Source: Mauremys mutica (Eukaryota; Chordata; Testudines; Geoemydidae). Taken from it: 64,000 nt of DNA. Position 1 is the stretch's first letter; every line of letters begins with the position of its first letter. The stretch lies in NCBI RefSeq assembly GCF_020497125.1, contig NC_059077.1, positions 24,937,340-25,001,339 of the forward strand. Reading direction: 5' to 3'. Of the stretch, positions 12,501-27,500 are shown piece after piece. A program made the translations under genes and the position numbers. A model generated the notes under the pieces. It did not search any database, was not told where the DNA came from, and was given only the letters and a program-made list of their open reading frames with translations.

Positions 12501-15500
12501 TATTTCAAAGACTGGATAACAGTCATTTTTCTATAAAGTTTCATGCAATCGACTCATGCTGATGAGACGAACCCAAAATAACACAACTGGTTACATACAG
12601 CATGTTATAACTGTATTATCAGAAAATATTTCTAAGTACTAACCAAATCACGTGCAGTATCAGACACAGAGGATGGTAAAAGTCTCTCCCCTACTTCTGT
12701 GTGGAGCTTGAAGTTTAAGTACATATCTGGTGGCAACATCTGAGGAACTCTTGAAGCCAGATGTTCTATGAGGATGAAATAATGGTTAGGAATACAACAT
12801 ACAGTAAATATCCCTGGCATATTAGAAAAACAATTTCACTAACTCAGAATAAAGGAAAGCTTCTGTTATCAGAGCCCTTTGACCAGAATAAATTGATATA
12901 CTATGCTATAGTGTTGTTTAATACTTATTCACAATAAAGCTGATTATAATTACATGATCACCAAAACAAAAAATAAACAAAAAATTAAAAATCAATAATA
13001 TCAAAGAAACTGTGAACTTCTATTAGTTTCCAGAAACAGTTCAATTAAATAGTTAAAAAAACCCAAACATGACACTTGCTCTAAAACACACCAGAACACA
13101 TTGTTAGCAAAAACTGTAGCATACATCTTCATAATGCATTGAACTATTAGATGGTGGAATGGTCTCACGAGAGTAGTGGAACCATCAAAATCTAAGCACT
13201 TGTGGGGAACAATCATGTACTGGAAGGGGGAAGTACCTAGGTGATTTAATGGATCTTTTCATATCTAATTTCTATGGGAGTAGGCTAGATTAATAAAATT
13301 ATAGTAATAATCCTTTTGTTGTCTGTAAATTCTAACTGGAAGATGTAGCACAGCTTTGGGGTTAAAAGGATATTCTCATTGCAATCCACATTTTCAAGGT
13401 CTTATATTTGGCAAAAAAACAAATAAAAAAATTTCTCCTGAGCGCCAATTTGCACAAAAGAGAAGTGTTTTTATCACAAAGAACAAATCAGATTCTATTC
13501 TGCAAAAAAAACCTCTCTTGAAAAATCAAGGCCAGATCAGGGGAAAAACTGTTCCTGCCAGTAAGTGGAAAAACTGAGTAAGGCAGCCTGCTCAGATATG
13601 GAGCGACTGGAAAATGACACAGATATATAAAAACACAAACGTATCTGCTAATGCAGGAGAACAACAATGTGGACTACAAAGTCATGAAATGCAGTCACAA
13701 TCAACATTTTCATATTACAAATCACTGTTATTTATTTAGATTTTAAAAACAATTGGACTAAAATTAATGTTGTCTTCATGATATTCTCCACTTAGCTACT
13801 GAAAACATTATATAATGCAAAAGTGTATACAGAAAACCCATGCAATCCACAGAATTGCAAAGAAAGGAAGAAGGCACACCTGTTGAAGGAACAGAAGTGA
13901 TAGGTTGGTTTTTACTAAGTTCAGAAACTATGTCTTCAGAGCCAGTTTCTATATCCTGGTATGACTTGAGAACTTGATTGGTATGAAAAAATAAAATCAA
14001 AATGGATTACTAGAACAGGAAAGATTTTACAGTTGGGAGAGCAGAAACCGATAAAGGAAATATTTGCTTACTATCGATTAACAGAAATTATATAAGAAAA
14101 AGAAAGTAACCAGATTGTAATGCCGAAGATCTAAATCTTAGCTCTAAACTGCTAAATCTAAACCATAATGTGGACAAAATGCCAAGTGAAATCAACAGGA
14201 GTATTTCCAGAGAAATACTTCAGGCTCTGGCCCTCAAAAAAAACCTGACAATCATTTTATGTCAAGAAGAAATTTTGCATTTTTATTTGAGTATCTATAG
14301 GAACAAGAATTTCTGTTGTTTTATTATTTATTTGAAATAAAAGATTAAAATACCAAAAATATAACAAGGTGGTCAATAAGCTTTTTCGATTATTAAAATG
14401 AGCAAATACTACAATACACAAAAGCAGATCTGGAAAACAACTGGTTGCAAAAGTGTAAAACCAATAGCGCAAACAGATTATAGGTGGCATTTTACCTGGA
14501 TCTGTATTTGTGCTTGCATCTTGAGTTTCTGTGGGTTTTTTCCTTGTGGAAGCCATGCAGTGTAGACCTGCTGTAGTAGTAATAGCCTCTCCCACTGTGT
14601 CTAAAATGGGGAAACAACTAATCATTGTCCACTATTAGAACAAGAATTATTTTATTTATCTGTTCTACAGTTTTTAAATTAGAAAAAATGCAACTGTTAT
14701 TTCAGTAAGCACGCTTTATAAAAATATTGGTGGAAATATGGGCTCAACTTAAGACCTTATGTAAGAGGATCCAACTCCACTGAAATCTATGTGGTTGTAA
14801 CTACTTAAAACAACCCTTAATTTGGCCTAGTAACTTTTAAATGAGATCTTTTTATATAATAACATTTTGTACTTGTATCATTATGTTTTAAAGAAAAAAT
14901 GTGTGTGTATATTTGTTTTATTCTTCTTATTTTTGGCTTGTATTTTGACAACGCAATCACCTATTTCTCTAATACGCAAGGTCAGGGAATGGATTTTCCT
15001 CTCTTTTTTCCCCTAGCAATACTAAATCTGATATTGAATTAGTGAGTTGGAAGGAAGGATATCAGCCACATTTCCCACATATGGACTTTTGCTCCCTGGA
15101 CAGGTTGGAGAAGAGATCATTTTCAGAATAACCTGGGCACTTTGCTCCCGGAGGCACCTTATATTCCATGTAATCAAAATTTTCATTTACATAAAAGTAG
15201 AGTAATATCTATTTTATTTAAACTACAGAAATTTGTTTGTAGCAGGATGGTTACCCGCTCCTGCCCTTCGGGGCTTAAAACAGCCCAGGAGAGGGCTGTA
15301 GCTGGGGCAAGAAGCCTGGGCTGATTGGGGGAAAGCAGGCTGAGCTGTGTCCGGGTCCCAATCAGGCCCAGTTGGCCCCTATAAGAGGCAGTAAGCCAGG
15401 AGCCCAGGCAATCTCCCTCTGTCTGTAGAGGGAGAAGGGCCTGGCTGCAGGGAGCTAGACATAGGGTACCTGAGTGGAGCAGGGCTGGGGAAAGGCAGAG

Positions 15501-18500
15501 GAGCTGGGGAGCTCCTGCCTGGAAAGCCCCAGGCTGCAGCCTAGCATAAGGCCAAGAGGTACTGGGGGTTGCAGGGGGCAGCCCAGGGGTAGGCAAAGGC
15601 AGCAGGTCCAAACCCCTTTGCCTATGATGAGTGGCTGATACTGCAGTCTGCCCCAGTGAATGGGGGCTAAGATGGAGACTGGGCAGTAGCCATATACTGA
15701 GGCGAAGTGGGGATAGTGGGTTGGAGATTCCCCAGGGAGGGGAGACCCAGATTGTTGGGGTACTGCCAGGGGGCAGCACTCCAGTTAAAAGGGCATCGGG
15801 GTCCAGGGAGGGACATGGGAGCCAAGAAGACAGGCGGATCACTGGCCTGCAGAAGGCGCTCCTGGCTGGAAGTGAGCTAATTCCCGAGGACGACCAGCAG
15901 GAGGCGCCGCAGGGGTGAGTCCAAGCTTGTTACATTGTTATAAACCTTGAAAAATATTTTTTCTAACTATTTTTTCCCAACAAGTACAAGTAGTGTAATC
16001 ATTGCAATGAACACCTAACTTTCCATTCTTTTCTTTTTCTCTCTCTTTTGCAGTATTCTAGGACAGAAACAATACAGGGACATTATACAATTATAAACAA
16101 TACAGTGATCTCATTTACTCTCATGTAAACCTGGAGTAACTCCATTCACTTCAGTGGAGTTATATCTGAATGCACATTTATGTGTAACTGAGGTCAGAAT
16201 CCAGTCCACAGACCCTAAATCTGTGAGGCATTTTTGGTTTGGTTGTTTTGGGAGTACCCTTCAAAATTTCAGTGCCATGAAAGACGACTAGCCTTATGTT
16301 TCGACATGATGGTGTTCCCTGATCTACATTGCACAATTTGAGATGTTGCATCTTGATGTTGTCATGTTTTCATTATGCTCAGCAAGGCAAACAGTTAAAC
16401 ATATCAGCCTAGGAACTCAGAATTTAACCAATGATCTAGGTCTTTCTGTGACATCTGACAACCATTTTGAAAAAAAAAAGATAGAGTTCATGACTTTAGA
16501 CATGATTTTTTTTTAAAACACGAATGTACATACCAAGTGAAATGACAAAATCATCTTCAAGATAACGGCTGGGTTCTGCTTGCTGATCCTAATATAAGAA
16601 AAATGTGATCAAACCAGTGTTACAGGATTTCTTGATGCTGTCAACTTTTAAATAAAGTTATGCTTCCTTTGAGCAATAATTTTAAAACTTGTTAGAAAAC
16701 ATACTTTTCCCCACTTAGTGGCACAAAGAGCTCCATGACAGAAGAATTTCCTATCTAGGTTGTACTGAGCATGCTCACCCGAACTGAGCAGGCTCAGTAG
16801 GTAACTGCTATTGGTGGGAAAATGTGCCGGCTGCTGTTTTTGCCGTTACACCGGACCGTGTGAGGCAGCTGCTGATCTGACTGGTGCCATGGAGCAGGCA
16901 ATCAGTGTTCCCTCCTCTCCTGCTGGTGCCCTGGGTTGAAGCTGCTCCTCAGCTCCCAGCCCCCTTTGCTCCCACAGAGGCAGACGGTAACAGCCACCCG
17001 TGTTGGGAGACCCGGCTCTGTGCCTGGCAGACCTCTCCGGGAACAGGGACCACAGGGGAGCCCTCCCAGCACACAGCCCCTAATACCCCTCTCCCTACAC
17101 CCTGAGCTACGCCCTCCTTGCACAAAGCCCCAGGTACGCCTCTCCCTGCACCCTGAGGTACCCTCCTACCCGCACACAGACCCAGCTACCCCCTCCCTGC
17201 ACCCTGAGCTACCCCCCTGCCTGCACATAGCCTCAGCTACCCCCTGCCCCCACACAGCCCCTAGCCACCCCCTTCTCTGCACCCTGAGCTACCCCCCTGC
17301 CTGCACATAGTCCCCCAGAGCCCCTAGCCACTCCCTTCTCTACACCCACAGCCACCCCTGCCCCCACAGAGCCCCTAGCCACTCCCTTCTCTACACCCAC
17401 AGCCACCCTGTGTACACACAGCCCCAGCTACCCCCTCTGCACCTTGAGCTACCCAGTCTGCACACAGTCCCTAGCTACCCCCTTCCTGCACCCTGTGCTG
17501 CCCCCCTGCCTGCACACAGCTACCCCCACCCTGCACCCTAAACTGGTTTCAAACTTTTTGAGTTATAATTTTTGGTTGCACCTCTCCGCCCCCAACCCAG
17601 ACAGGCTGGGTGGCCTGCTGAGGTGAGTCAGGGATTGGAGGTGGCACTCCCTCCTTGGACCCCACCATGCAGAGGTGGCTTGAGCCCTGCTGGCCTCTTC
17701 CCCCGCAAAATAGAAGTCAAACTACGCCTATGTCCAAGGCCTCTGCCCTGAAGGCCGACCCCCTGCTGGGCCCTGGCATTTTTATAGCCTGTCTGGGAGG
17801 GTCTCCAAGAGAAAAAGTTTGAGACCCCCTGCTCTAAGCAACATGAACTAGATCGCTTTTTAAATAATTTGTGGAGAAGAGCCTTGCTATCCCCCATTCT
17901 TTGTGAGGAAGTGCTATATTTCTAATCATATAAAGGAAACGCACACAGCAGTACAATGGCGGGTGTCTTAAAAATTAATGTAATAAAATAGCAAATGGTA
18001 CCACCACACTTAAGCAAGATCTACAGTTTGTACTGTTTTAAATAAAAATGATCTAGAAAACATTAGTGGATTTCTGGACAAATTGCTATAAATGCCATAG
18101 AAATGTTATGGAATAAATAACCAATTAAATCAGAATTATAATCATTATGGGGATTTTCATCAATACAAGTCAACAAAAATTTTTTTATGGATTGTAACGC
18201 CCCTTGATTGTGCAAAAAAACCCAAACAACCCTCATCCTCAGAAAGAGGAATAGCTCATGTCCCAATTTTATAGGATTGGTATGTCAACATGGCAGAACT
18301 TATTTCATGTGAGCACCTGACAGGAGTAATGAAAATACCCTGAAGAGTTTATTTTGGTAAAAGAGGGCTTTATCTCTGGCTTAAAGGAAAATGCAAGTGT
18401 GCAAGTAAAAAAGGTACATGAGATCACTACAGAGATGCTGAAAAGAGTGGAGGAGGTATTTAGCAGGGTTTTGTTTATATTGTGTTTGCTTGTTGCTTCA

Positions 18501-21500
18501 CTTGTATCATTATTTAAAAAATCAATAAAAAAGGAAGAAAATAATTATTTTCTTATACCTGTATCTCAGTTTCAAAAACTTTCTCTATATCATCAGTACT
18601 AATAATGGAGTCATCTGGGCGGAATGTCACACTTGCTTTTTTCTTGTCCTCCTTCTCTTTTATCTGTTTATCAGCACGTCTCTTTTGCCTGTCAACATAA
18701 CAGTGAGAAATAACAATTTAACTTCACTCTGATAATAGAAACATCAATCATTCTTTCTAATAAGCAAGAAATAACAACAATAACCTTCTTCTTAAAAAAT
18801 ATATTAGGTGTTTGAGTAAAGATAGAGTTAACTGCTATTCCATTGAAACTAATTAAAAACCTATGTATCTAAGCTATTTAAGGTGTTCATAAAATATTTA
18901 ATAGTAACACTTAAACTTATTCACATATTCTAAACAAAATAATATACTGGTTATCTAAGACCCCATTTAACTAAATGATTGTAAACCTGATATTTTGCAT
19001 CGTTTACAACATGATTACTACTGCTATCTTTCGTATACAATTAAAAATAAAATATTATACAAGGCAGAAGGGCCTACACAGAAATGTTGCAGCAAGAAAT
19101 CAGTGTTGCTATGAAACTTTCTCCCTAACCTGTAACTTGTTTTCCTAAAAAACTGCAAAGTTTGCTTTTAAAAATATTTACTATCAGATTTGTAAAACAC
19201 CATGAATTGCGTTAAACATTATTTATAATATTTTAAAGCAAGATATCTGAAAATCAAATCAGTTACTCTTACCTGTCAAGAGCTAAATTCAGGATTCTGT
19301 GTTTCTAACCACAAGTGAAGGCATCAGAATCACAAGTGAGGGTGCTCTACTTTAGGTGCTTTGATGTCATTAACTCTTTCAAGGGAAACACAGAACTATG
19401 AACTGTCATGACAGTAATCTACTGATGCTGCAGAAGAACCGCAGGGGCAAGGTAGGTGCAGCTCAAGGGCTAACCTAGGAATTGCTTTAGTTTGTACTGA
19501 CCATGTAATGAAAATAATTCTAGATTAATGTGCAATAACAAAGATCAGTTTAAAAGTCATGAAATATACAGCCAGTAAAACAGAAATAGCTAAGTAAAGA
19601 ACTCAATCGTGTACTCATTCAGATCAGTGGGAGTTTTGCCATTCACTCCACTGGGTTCACAATCAGGCTCAATGACTTTACAAGGAAATTTTCATCATTC
19701 TGTCAATGAGCCTAGAACCCTGACTTAAATTAAACTCCTCCAGAGGTCAGAGAGCATGCTCTCTTGAGGGATACATGCACTAGCAATGAGACTGTTTTGT
19801 GATGTGGACAGCTGATCACTAACAACTAAACTATGACTACCAAATCATTTCACAGAGGCAATGAACACAATACATGGTAACAATTCACACCACAGATTTA
19901 GAAGTGAAAGACTCTGTATCCCATTATCAGCCTCCTCAAATTATTTAGCATCCAATCCTGTTTTCAATGAAGCTGGTACAAAAACTCTCATTGTAATCAG
20001 TCGGAGAAGGCTTAGGTTACTAGTAAGGATCTCCAAATTAAGACCAATTTTGAAAATTTGTCCTTGCCTTTTTGTACTGTTCTTCGTGTGTCTTGCATCA
20101 AATGGCTCAGTGTTAGCTTTTAACAACTCAATCTGACCAGAATGGTCTTGTCCAATGAATTCCTGTGGTGCACTGGTACACAGGCGGCTTTGCTCAAATG
20201 CAATGAGATTTTGAATTGGGATCAGTTTTGGTGGTTGGAACTGTTTGAAAGAGAAGCAGAATGAGACATTTATAGAAGTGGAAACCAAAAATTTTAATAG
20301 ACTCTATTAAATAGAGTAGGTCCAACTCTGACCTCAGTTACACAGGTACAACTCCTAATGCAGTCAATGTAGAAGGCAACTATCTAGTAGTAGAATCAGA
20401 CCCAATTACTGAACACATTTATAAATTATCACCCAGAGGCAACATAAGAGACACAGAAACAGGTGGTTACACCGTAAACAAAAGGTGCAGTACAAAACAG
20501 AAGAGGATATAGAAATATTATTGTTGATTTATTACTAGAGCTCAACAAAACCACTTCATTATTTTATTTGTCCAAATTTTAAGAAAATTTTGCAAAAAAT
20601 TCTTTCCCATCTGTTATTCTCCAACATATTAAAATTCCTATAGCATGTTCCTGTGGATGAAGTTAGGAAATGGGCAACATGCATATGGGTCGGAGGACCT
20701 CCAGCTTCCAGGAATTATTTATCTTTTGATATACATTTGCCTTAACAAAGGGGAAATTTACAACATTTTATATTCTAAAGTTAAATGTCATTTTCCTTTA
20801 AAAATATTTACCAAGGAATGAGAAATTTCTTACCTGATCGTTTTCCTTGTTAGCAGCTTCTCTCCCAATTCAACACTAATAAATTAACGCCTCACCCGGG
20901 CTTTGACATTTCTGAGGCATTCCATTATTATTGCTGGAGGCTCCACAACTAGCCCCTTACCCTTCAGCTCAGGCCACCAGGATTCTTCCAAAGCTACAGA
21001 CACACTCCAGCAACTGATATTAGCATTAAGACCACTTGATATAGTGTGGTAATTAGCCTTAACACAGTTATATATTTAAGTCTCCGTTTAGAGGAAAATT
21101 TCCATTTGTATTCCAATCATTTACCAGACTACCAGGATGTATTGAATGAGGAGAGACGTTGCTAATAAAAAGAAAATTATCATGAAAGAAATCTCATTCT
21201 GTTGCACAGCTTCTCTCCTCATTCATCTCTAATGGGAAATAGCAAAAAATGAATCATATGGAGGTAGGGGGAAAGATAAGCAGAGTTTTAATTATTTTTA
21301 AAGTAGAATAATAGGCAGGAATGGAAGTTCTTCCCATATAAAGCAAGGAATTGTGTGGAAACCAACCCAGTAGCACCCTTCTATCAATGGATGACTGCAG
21401 AGAAATGGAAACTTATTTTGCAAATCTTCCATAGATGAGGCTCATACACTTCCCCCCAATACCCTAGGGCAGGGGTAGGTTACCTATGGCACGGGTGCCG

Positions 21501-24500
21501 AAGGCAGCATGCAAGCTGATTTTCAGCGGCACTCACACTGCCCAGGTCCTGGCCACCGGTCCGGGAGGCTCTGCATTTTAATTTAATTTTAAATGAAGCT
21601 TCTTAAACATTTTAAAAACCTTATTTACTTTACTACAATAATTTAGTTACATATTATAGACTTATAGAAAGAGACCTTCTAAAAACGTTAAGATATATTA
21701 CTGGCACGCAAAACCTTAAATTAGAGTGAATAAATGAAAACTCGGCACACCACTTCTGAAAGGTTACCAACCCCTGCCCTAGGGACTTCTGTGAATTGTT
21801 TCCCAAATCCTAGCATGATAACTGGTGCAAGATTTAACACCTTGCCTGCAGCAACTCTGAGGACCTAAGGCCTTGACTTTTTGGATAGAATGCGATGAAG
21901 AGAGTATAATTAGTATATGTATTCAATATGCTGGAGACAGATCTTTAGACTGGTAGGAATGCCCATTTCTGCCACAATCTTCCAAAGGAGTACTAGGGAT
22001 TAGCACAAAATAACAGAACTATTTCCCAGGAATTGTGGAAAGAGGAACTTACCTTGAACAGAAAGGTTTCCTGGAGCTATAAGAATAACCTTTTCCTATG
22101 ACAACAGCTATGTGATTCTCGTCTATCTAGGAGATATCATTCCAATTCCAAATAGTAACTAGAAAGGCCAGCCATAGGCTTGTGTAATCTGATTAACATT
22201 GGCAATTGATCATACTCAAAAGGAGAAACTGATGTGTCTACCTACAGGATGCCATTAGGGAAGGAACATATGTTTCTATGGTGCTTGATTGCAGAACTCC
22301 TCCAAACAATCATTCTGGTGAAACTCACTTTATTCCTACACTTTTTGACCTTCAAGAGGTAGCCTTCCTTGCTGATCCTTCCCACCTTCCTTGTAGGCTT
22401 TCTGCTTTCACTTAATCACCTGTTTGAGATGCTTGCTGATCCAGGTTGGTCTGCAATCCTTCCCTTCAAATTCACCCACCCTTCCCCGCTGTGGGGATGC
22501 AGGCTTCAGATGGCTTATGCAACTTTGACAAAATAATTCCAAGCCTCCTCCACATTCAGATCCTTGAGTTCTTCAATCCAGTCCACTTCCCTAAACAAAT
22601 TCCCTTAATTCAGTGGTTCTCAACCTATTTACCATTGTGGGCTGCATATGCAGCTCTCTGTGTTATGTGGGCTACATCCACACAATATATATATATTACC
22701 TGTATGGCCCTGAGGATGTCACATGTGTTGATTCGGCTGTAAGCGGCCTGTGGGCCACAGGTTGAAAATCACTGCCTTAATTTTTTGAAATTAGCTTTTT
22801 TGAAATCAAGGAAAGCAACTATTTGGTGAAGAAATCTGTCAGCTATCACATCCAGGAAAATCTGGGCCTTACTATTATTAGTAGCATTTGTCCTCAAATC
22901 TCTATCTGGGAAGTTAAAGTCTCCCATAAACATACAATTCTCAGTAGAATTTATTTCATTTAAAAACACTAGAGGTCTCTATCCAAATCCAAATCGGATC
23001 CTTGTGTTAAGTAGCACACCCCAAGCACTACAGCGGAACCTCTAGTAGCTTTCTTCCCCAAAGTGATTTTGGCACAAACAGACTCTTTCTTATCCATTCC
23101 ATCACTTCTCATTTCTTTACAGTCTACCTCATCAGGCATTGGGCGTTGTCCTTGGTGGCAAACAGATCTACCTGGGGGAAACCCCCACTTGTGGAAGAGC
23201 GAAAACATGGCGTCCACTCTGAGCATCCACTCATGCATGCAGTACAACCTGCTGAGGTGGTCCACCAGTTCATTTTGCACCCCCGGGAGGTATGACGCCT
23301 TGAGGTGGATGGTGTGGGCTATGCAAAAGTTCCAGAGGAGGAGAGCCTTGTGGCAGAGTGGCGAGGACCTGGCTCTGCCCTGCTTGTTTATATAAAACAT
23401 GGCGGTCGTGTTGTCTGTCAGAACTGTCATACTGTGACCACTCAAAGTGGGGTGAAAAGTCTGGCAGGCTAAACGAACCGCCCTGAGGTCCTTCACATTG
23501 ATATGGAGCAACCGCTCTGCTCCCAACCACAAGTCCTGAGGTCCCCTAGGTGAGCACCCAATCCGAGGTCTGACGCATCCGTCACAAGCATCAGGTCTGG
23601 CTGTTGTGTGGCAAAGGGAATGCCTTCGCAAACCACTGTCTGGGACCGCCACCACCGCAAGGAGTCTAGCATGTCCCCCGGGGCTGTCACTACCAAGTCC
23701 TGGGGGTCCCTGCCTGGGCGGTATACACGTTCAAGCCAAGACTGCAGAGTCCTGAGTTTTAGTTTGGCATGCTTGACCACATGCGTGCATGCTGCCATGT
23801 GACCCAGCAGCATCTAGCTGTTGTAGTGGGAAACTGGCACAGGGAGGTCACTGCCTGCTGGATGGCCAGGAATCATGACACTGGAAGACTCGCCTTCGCC
23901 TGTACCACATCTAGGACCGCCCCTATGAATTCCACCTTCTGCGTTGGAATGAGGGTGGATTTGGGGACACTGACCAGGAGCCCCAGCGTGCGGAATAGTC
24001 TCAGGGCCACCTGTATGTGGGACGTAATCTTCTCTTCGGACCGGACCACCAGGAGCCAGTCGTCGAGGTACGGGTAAACTCGAATCCTCTGCCTCTGTAA
24101 GAAGGCCACCACTAACACCATGCATTTTGTGAACACCCATGGGGCCACGGGTAGGCCAAACGGGAGAACCGTGAACTGATAATGTTCCTGGTTCACAGTG
24201 AAACGCAGGAATTGGTGATCCACTGGGTGGATGGCGATATGAAAGTATGTGTCCTTCATATCGAGGGCAGCATACCAGTCTCCCGGATCCAGGGAAGGGA
24301 TGATGGTGCCCAGAGAGAACATGCGGAACCGGGCCTTGACCAGGAACTTGTTGAGCCCGCTTAAGTCTAGAATGGGTCAAAGGCCTCCTTTGCCTTTGGG
24401 AATGAGGAAGTATGGGGAGTAGAACCCTTTCCCCTTTAGGTCTTTTGGTACCATCTCTACCGCCCCCGCGTCTAGGAGCATGCAGACCTCCTTTTCCAGG

Positions 24501-27500
24501 AAGTGCTCATGAGAGGGGTCCCTGAAGAGGGACGGGGGGTAGGCAAGAAGGAGAACTGCAGCATGTAACTGTTTCACACAATGCGTAACACCTAACGGTC
24601 TGACATAATGCTGGACCACGCCTGGAACAAGACAGACGGTTCAGGAAACAAGGGGACGGATCCGGTGGCTGGTCTGGTACACTGTCCTCAAGTGCACCTT
24701 CAAAAGCATGGTTTAGGGCCCGGCTGGGACTTATGTTGGCCTTGGCCTGGCCTATTGGACCTACTGTTATTGTTATTATTACGTTGCCTCCTGTTATCCC
24801 TGCTTCGCCTGCAGTAGGGCTCGTGTCTAGGACGAGGCTGGTAGTGACGCTGAGGAGGAGGCTGCAGCTTGAAGGGCTTCCTTTGAGTCACGGGGGTGTG
24901 CATACCCAGAGACTTGAGTGTAGCCCTTGAGTCATTGAGGCTATGTAGCTTTGCATCCGTCTAGTCCGAAAAGAGCCCGGATCCTTTGAAGGGGAGGTCC
25001 TGGAGCGAGTTCTGGACCTCAGGCGGCAGACATGACTCCTGAAGCCACGCTGAGTGTCATGTGACCATGCCATATGCGATTGTCCCGGCCGCTGCATCTG
25101 CCGAATCCAAGGATGCCTGGAGAGAGGTCTTCGCTACGGCCTTGCCTTCGTCCACCAGAACTGTGAACTCCTGCTGGGAACCCTGCGGGAGGTTGTCCTT
25201 AAACTTCTCCACTTCCGCCCAGGAGTTGAAATTATGCCTCTTGAGGATGGCCTGCTGGTTAGAAATCCTCAACTGTAGGCCCCGAGAATACACCTTCCTG
25301 CCAAACAGGTCCAGGCGCTTCGCTTCCTTGGCCTTGGGGGCCAGGGCCTGCTGCCCATGGTGCTCTTTTTCGTTTACTGCCGAGACTACCAGGAAACATG
25401 GGCTTGGGTGGCAAAACAAGAAGTCGTACCCCTTTGACGGGGCGAAGTACTTGTCCTCCACACCTTTGGCTGTTGGAGCGCTGGAGGCCAGGTTCTGCCA
25501 TATAGTCATATAGTTCGACTGTATGGTCTTAACAAGCGGAAGCGCTATTCTGGATGGACCTTCTGGGCTCAGAAGGTCCACCATGGGGTGGTCCTGCTCA
25601 ACCGTCTCCTCGGCCTGCAACCCCAAGTTATGAGCAACCTTATGCAGTAAGCTCTTGATGGGCTCTGTGGTCTATTGGCGGAGGCCCTGATACTGCTGTG
25701 CCTGCTACCGCTTCATCCAGCGATGATGAGGAAATCAGCAGCTGCTCAGCTTCCTCCTGCTGGTTCCCTTGGTCCCCTTTCCCCGCAGGAGGGGCTTCTG
25801 GCTTGGGCCGGGACAGCTGACCAGACAGCGTCTGATATTCATGGCTGTAAAATGGCTTCTTTGTAGCCACTGTTAGAAGCCATTGCTTGTGTGACAAATC
25901 ACATAAAGAGTTAACTGGGACAGAACCCAAGACATTGCACTCCAAGCAAGGATCATACCCATAGATGTTGAGCTTGCCACTGAGAAGGCTTTTTTATAAG
26001 GGTATGTCAATACAAAGAGTAAGTGTGCAGTAAACTGGGGTGTAAATCTACAGTGCTCTAGCCTGCTTTGGACTAACAGGCTATGTGGACCTGCTACCAC
26101 ACACTAACATTCCATAGTGTGCTGTAATCAATCTTTCCTCATAGGTCATGTTTTCTAGATTTTTAATCATTTTTGTTGCTCTCTGGATTTTCTCCAGCTT
26201 GTTCATACCTTTCCCAAACTGTGGTGCCCAGAACTGGAAACAGTACTCTAGCTAAGGCTTTATCAGTGCTGAGTAGAGTGATTACTTCTCGTGTCTTGCA
26301 TACAGCACTCTGGTAACACATCCCAGAATGAGGTTCTTTTTTTGCAACACTATTATACTGTTGACTCATTTAGTTTTGTGATCCACTATAACCCTGAGAT
26401 CCTTTTCTGCAATACTCCTTCCTAAGCAGACATTTCCCATTTTGTATTTGTGCAATTGAGTATTTTTTCCTAAGTATTTTGCATTTGTCCTTATTGAATT
26501 TTGTCCTGTTTATTTCCGACCATTTCTCCAGTTTGTCAAGATCATTTTGAATTCTAATCCTGTTCTCCAAGCACTTGCAACATCTCCCAGCTTGGTATCA
26601 TTCATGAGGAGTGGAATCCTCATGTGATTCTGATCTGGTCACAGACTGCCTGAAGTGCTCCTTAAGTTTTAATATGGAGCCAGCCTGTGGAGCAAGAGTG
26701 GAGTGGAGAGACCCTCTCTTTTGTGCCTTTCAGACTCTGAGCCCTTTTCTTTGGCAGAGCAAGGATTTATTGCTGACATAAAGAAGGCACAAATCACATT
26801 CATGGTGCTTGAAATCTCAGCCCCTTTTCTTAGCAGAGTGAGGGTCCTTGGGCTGTATACCACTGTATAATGGCACAATTCCCATTAATGCAGCCTGAGG
26901 GAGTGCTTCACAGAATAGATGGGTTCTCTACATGCCTGGAGTGACACACCACAGGGCAAGAAGGGGAGGAGCACTGTGTTACAGAGCACTGTGAGAGCCT
27001 CTGTATAGGAGAATAACCCCAGCAAACATTCCCTTATACTGAGTCCTGTGGCACCTTATAGACTAACAGACGTTTTGCAGCATGAGCTTTCGTGGGTGAA
27101 TACCCACTTCTTCAGATGCAAGTGGTGGAAAATTCCTGGGGCAGGTATATATAAGCAAGCAAGAAGCAAGCTAGAGATAACGAGGTTAGATCAATCAGGG
27201 TGGATGAGGCCCTGTTCTAGCAGTTGAGGTGTGAAAACCAAGGGAGGAGAAACTGGTTCTGTAATTGGCAAGCCATTCACAGTCTTTGTTTAGTCCTGAG
27301 CTGATGGTGTCAAATTTGCAGATGAACTGGAGCTCAGCAGTTTCTCTTTGAAGTCTGGTCCTAAAGTTTTTTTGCTGTAGGATGGCCACCTTAAGATCTG
27401 CTATTGTGTGGCCAGGGAGGTTGAAGTGTTCTCCTACAGGTTTTTGTATATTGCCATTCCTAATGTCTGATTTGTGTCCATTTATCCTTTTCCTTCCTGC

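Larger units (their letters stand above)
23131..25980 (-). mobile_element. DIRS retrotransposon, gag-RT-RNase H portion
   Basis: On the minus strand the order is gag (25945-25057), RT (24619-23814) and RNase H (23813-23131). The tyrosine recombinase and both terminal repeats are missing, so it is truncated at both ends. It joins LINE sequence at about 23130. Confidence 0.8.

Noticed and set aside
15183..15842. 219-codon minus-strand open frame
   Set aside because: It lies within a solo LTR defined by TG...CA ends and a TTGTT duplication, and proline-, leucine- and serine-rich content reflects base composition.
16884..17626. Proline-rich open frames on the plus strand
   Set aside because: They are translations of a C-rich minisatellite.
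19941..20067. Extension of window exon 11 to the stop of its open frame
   Set aside because: Nothing in this stretch gives a phase-2 donor, and the next exon must follow. Read-through would end the protein early.
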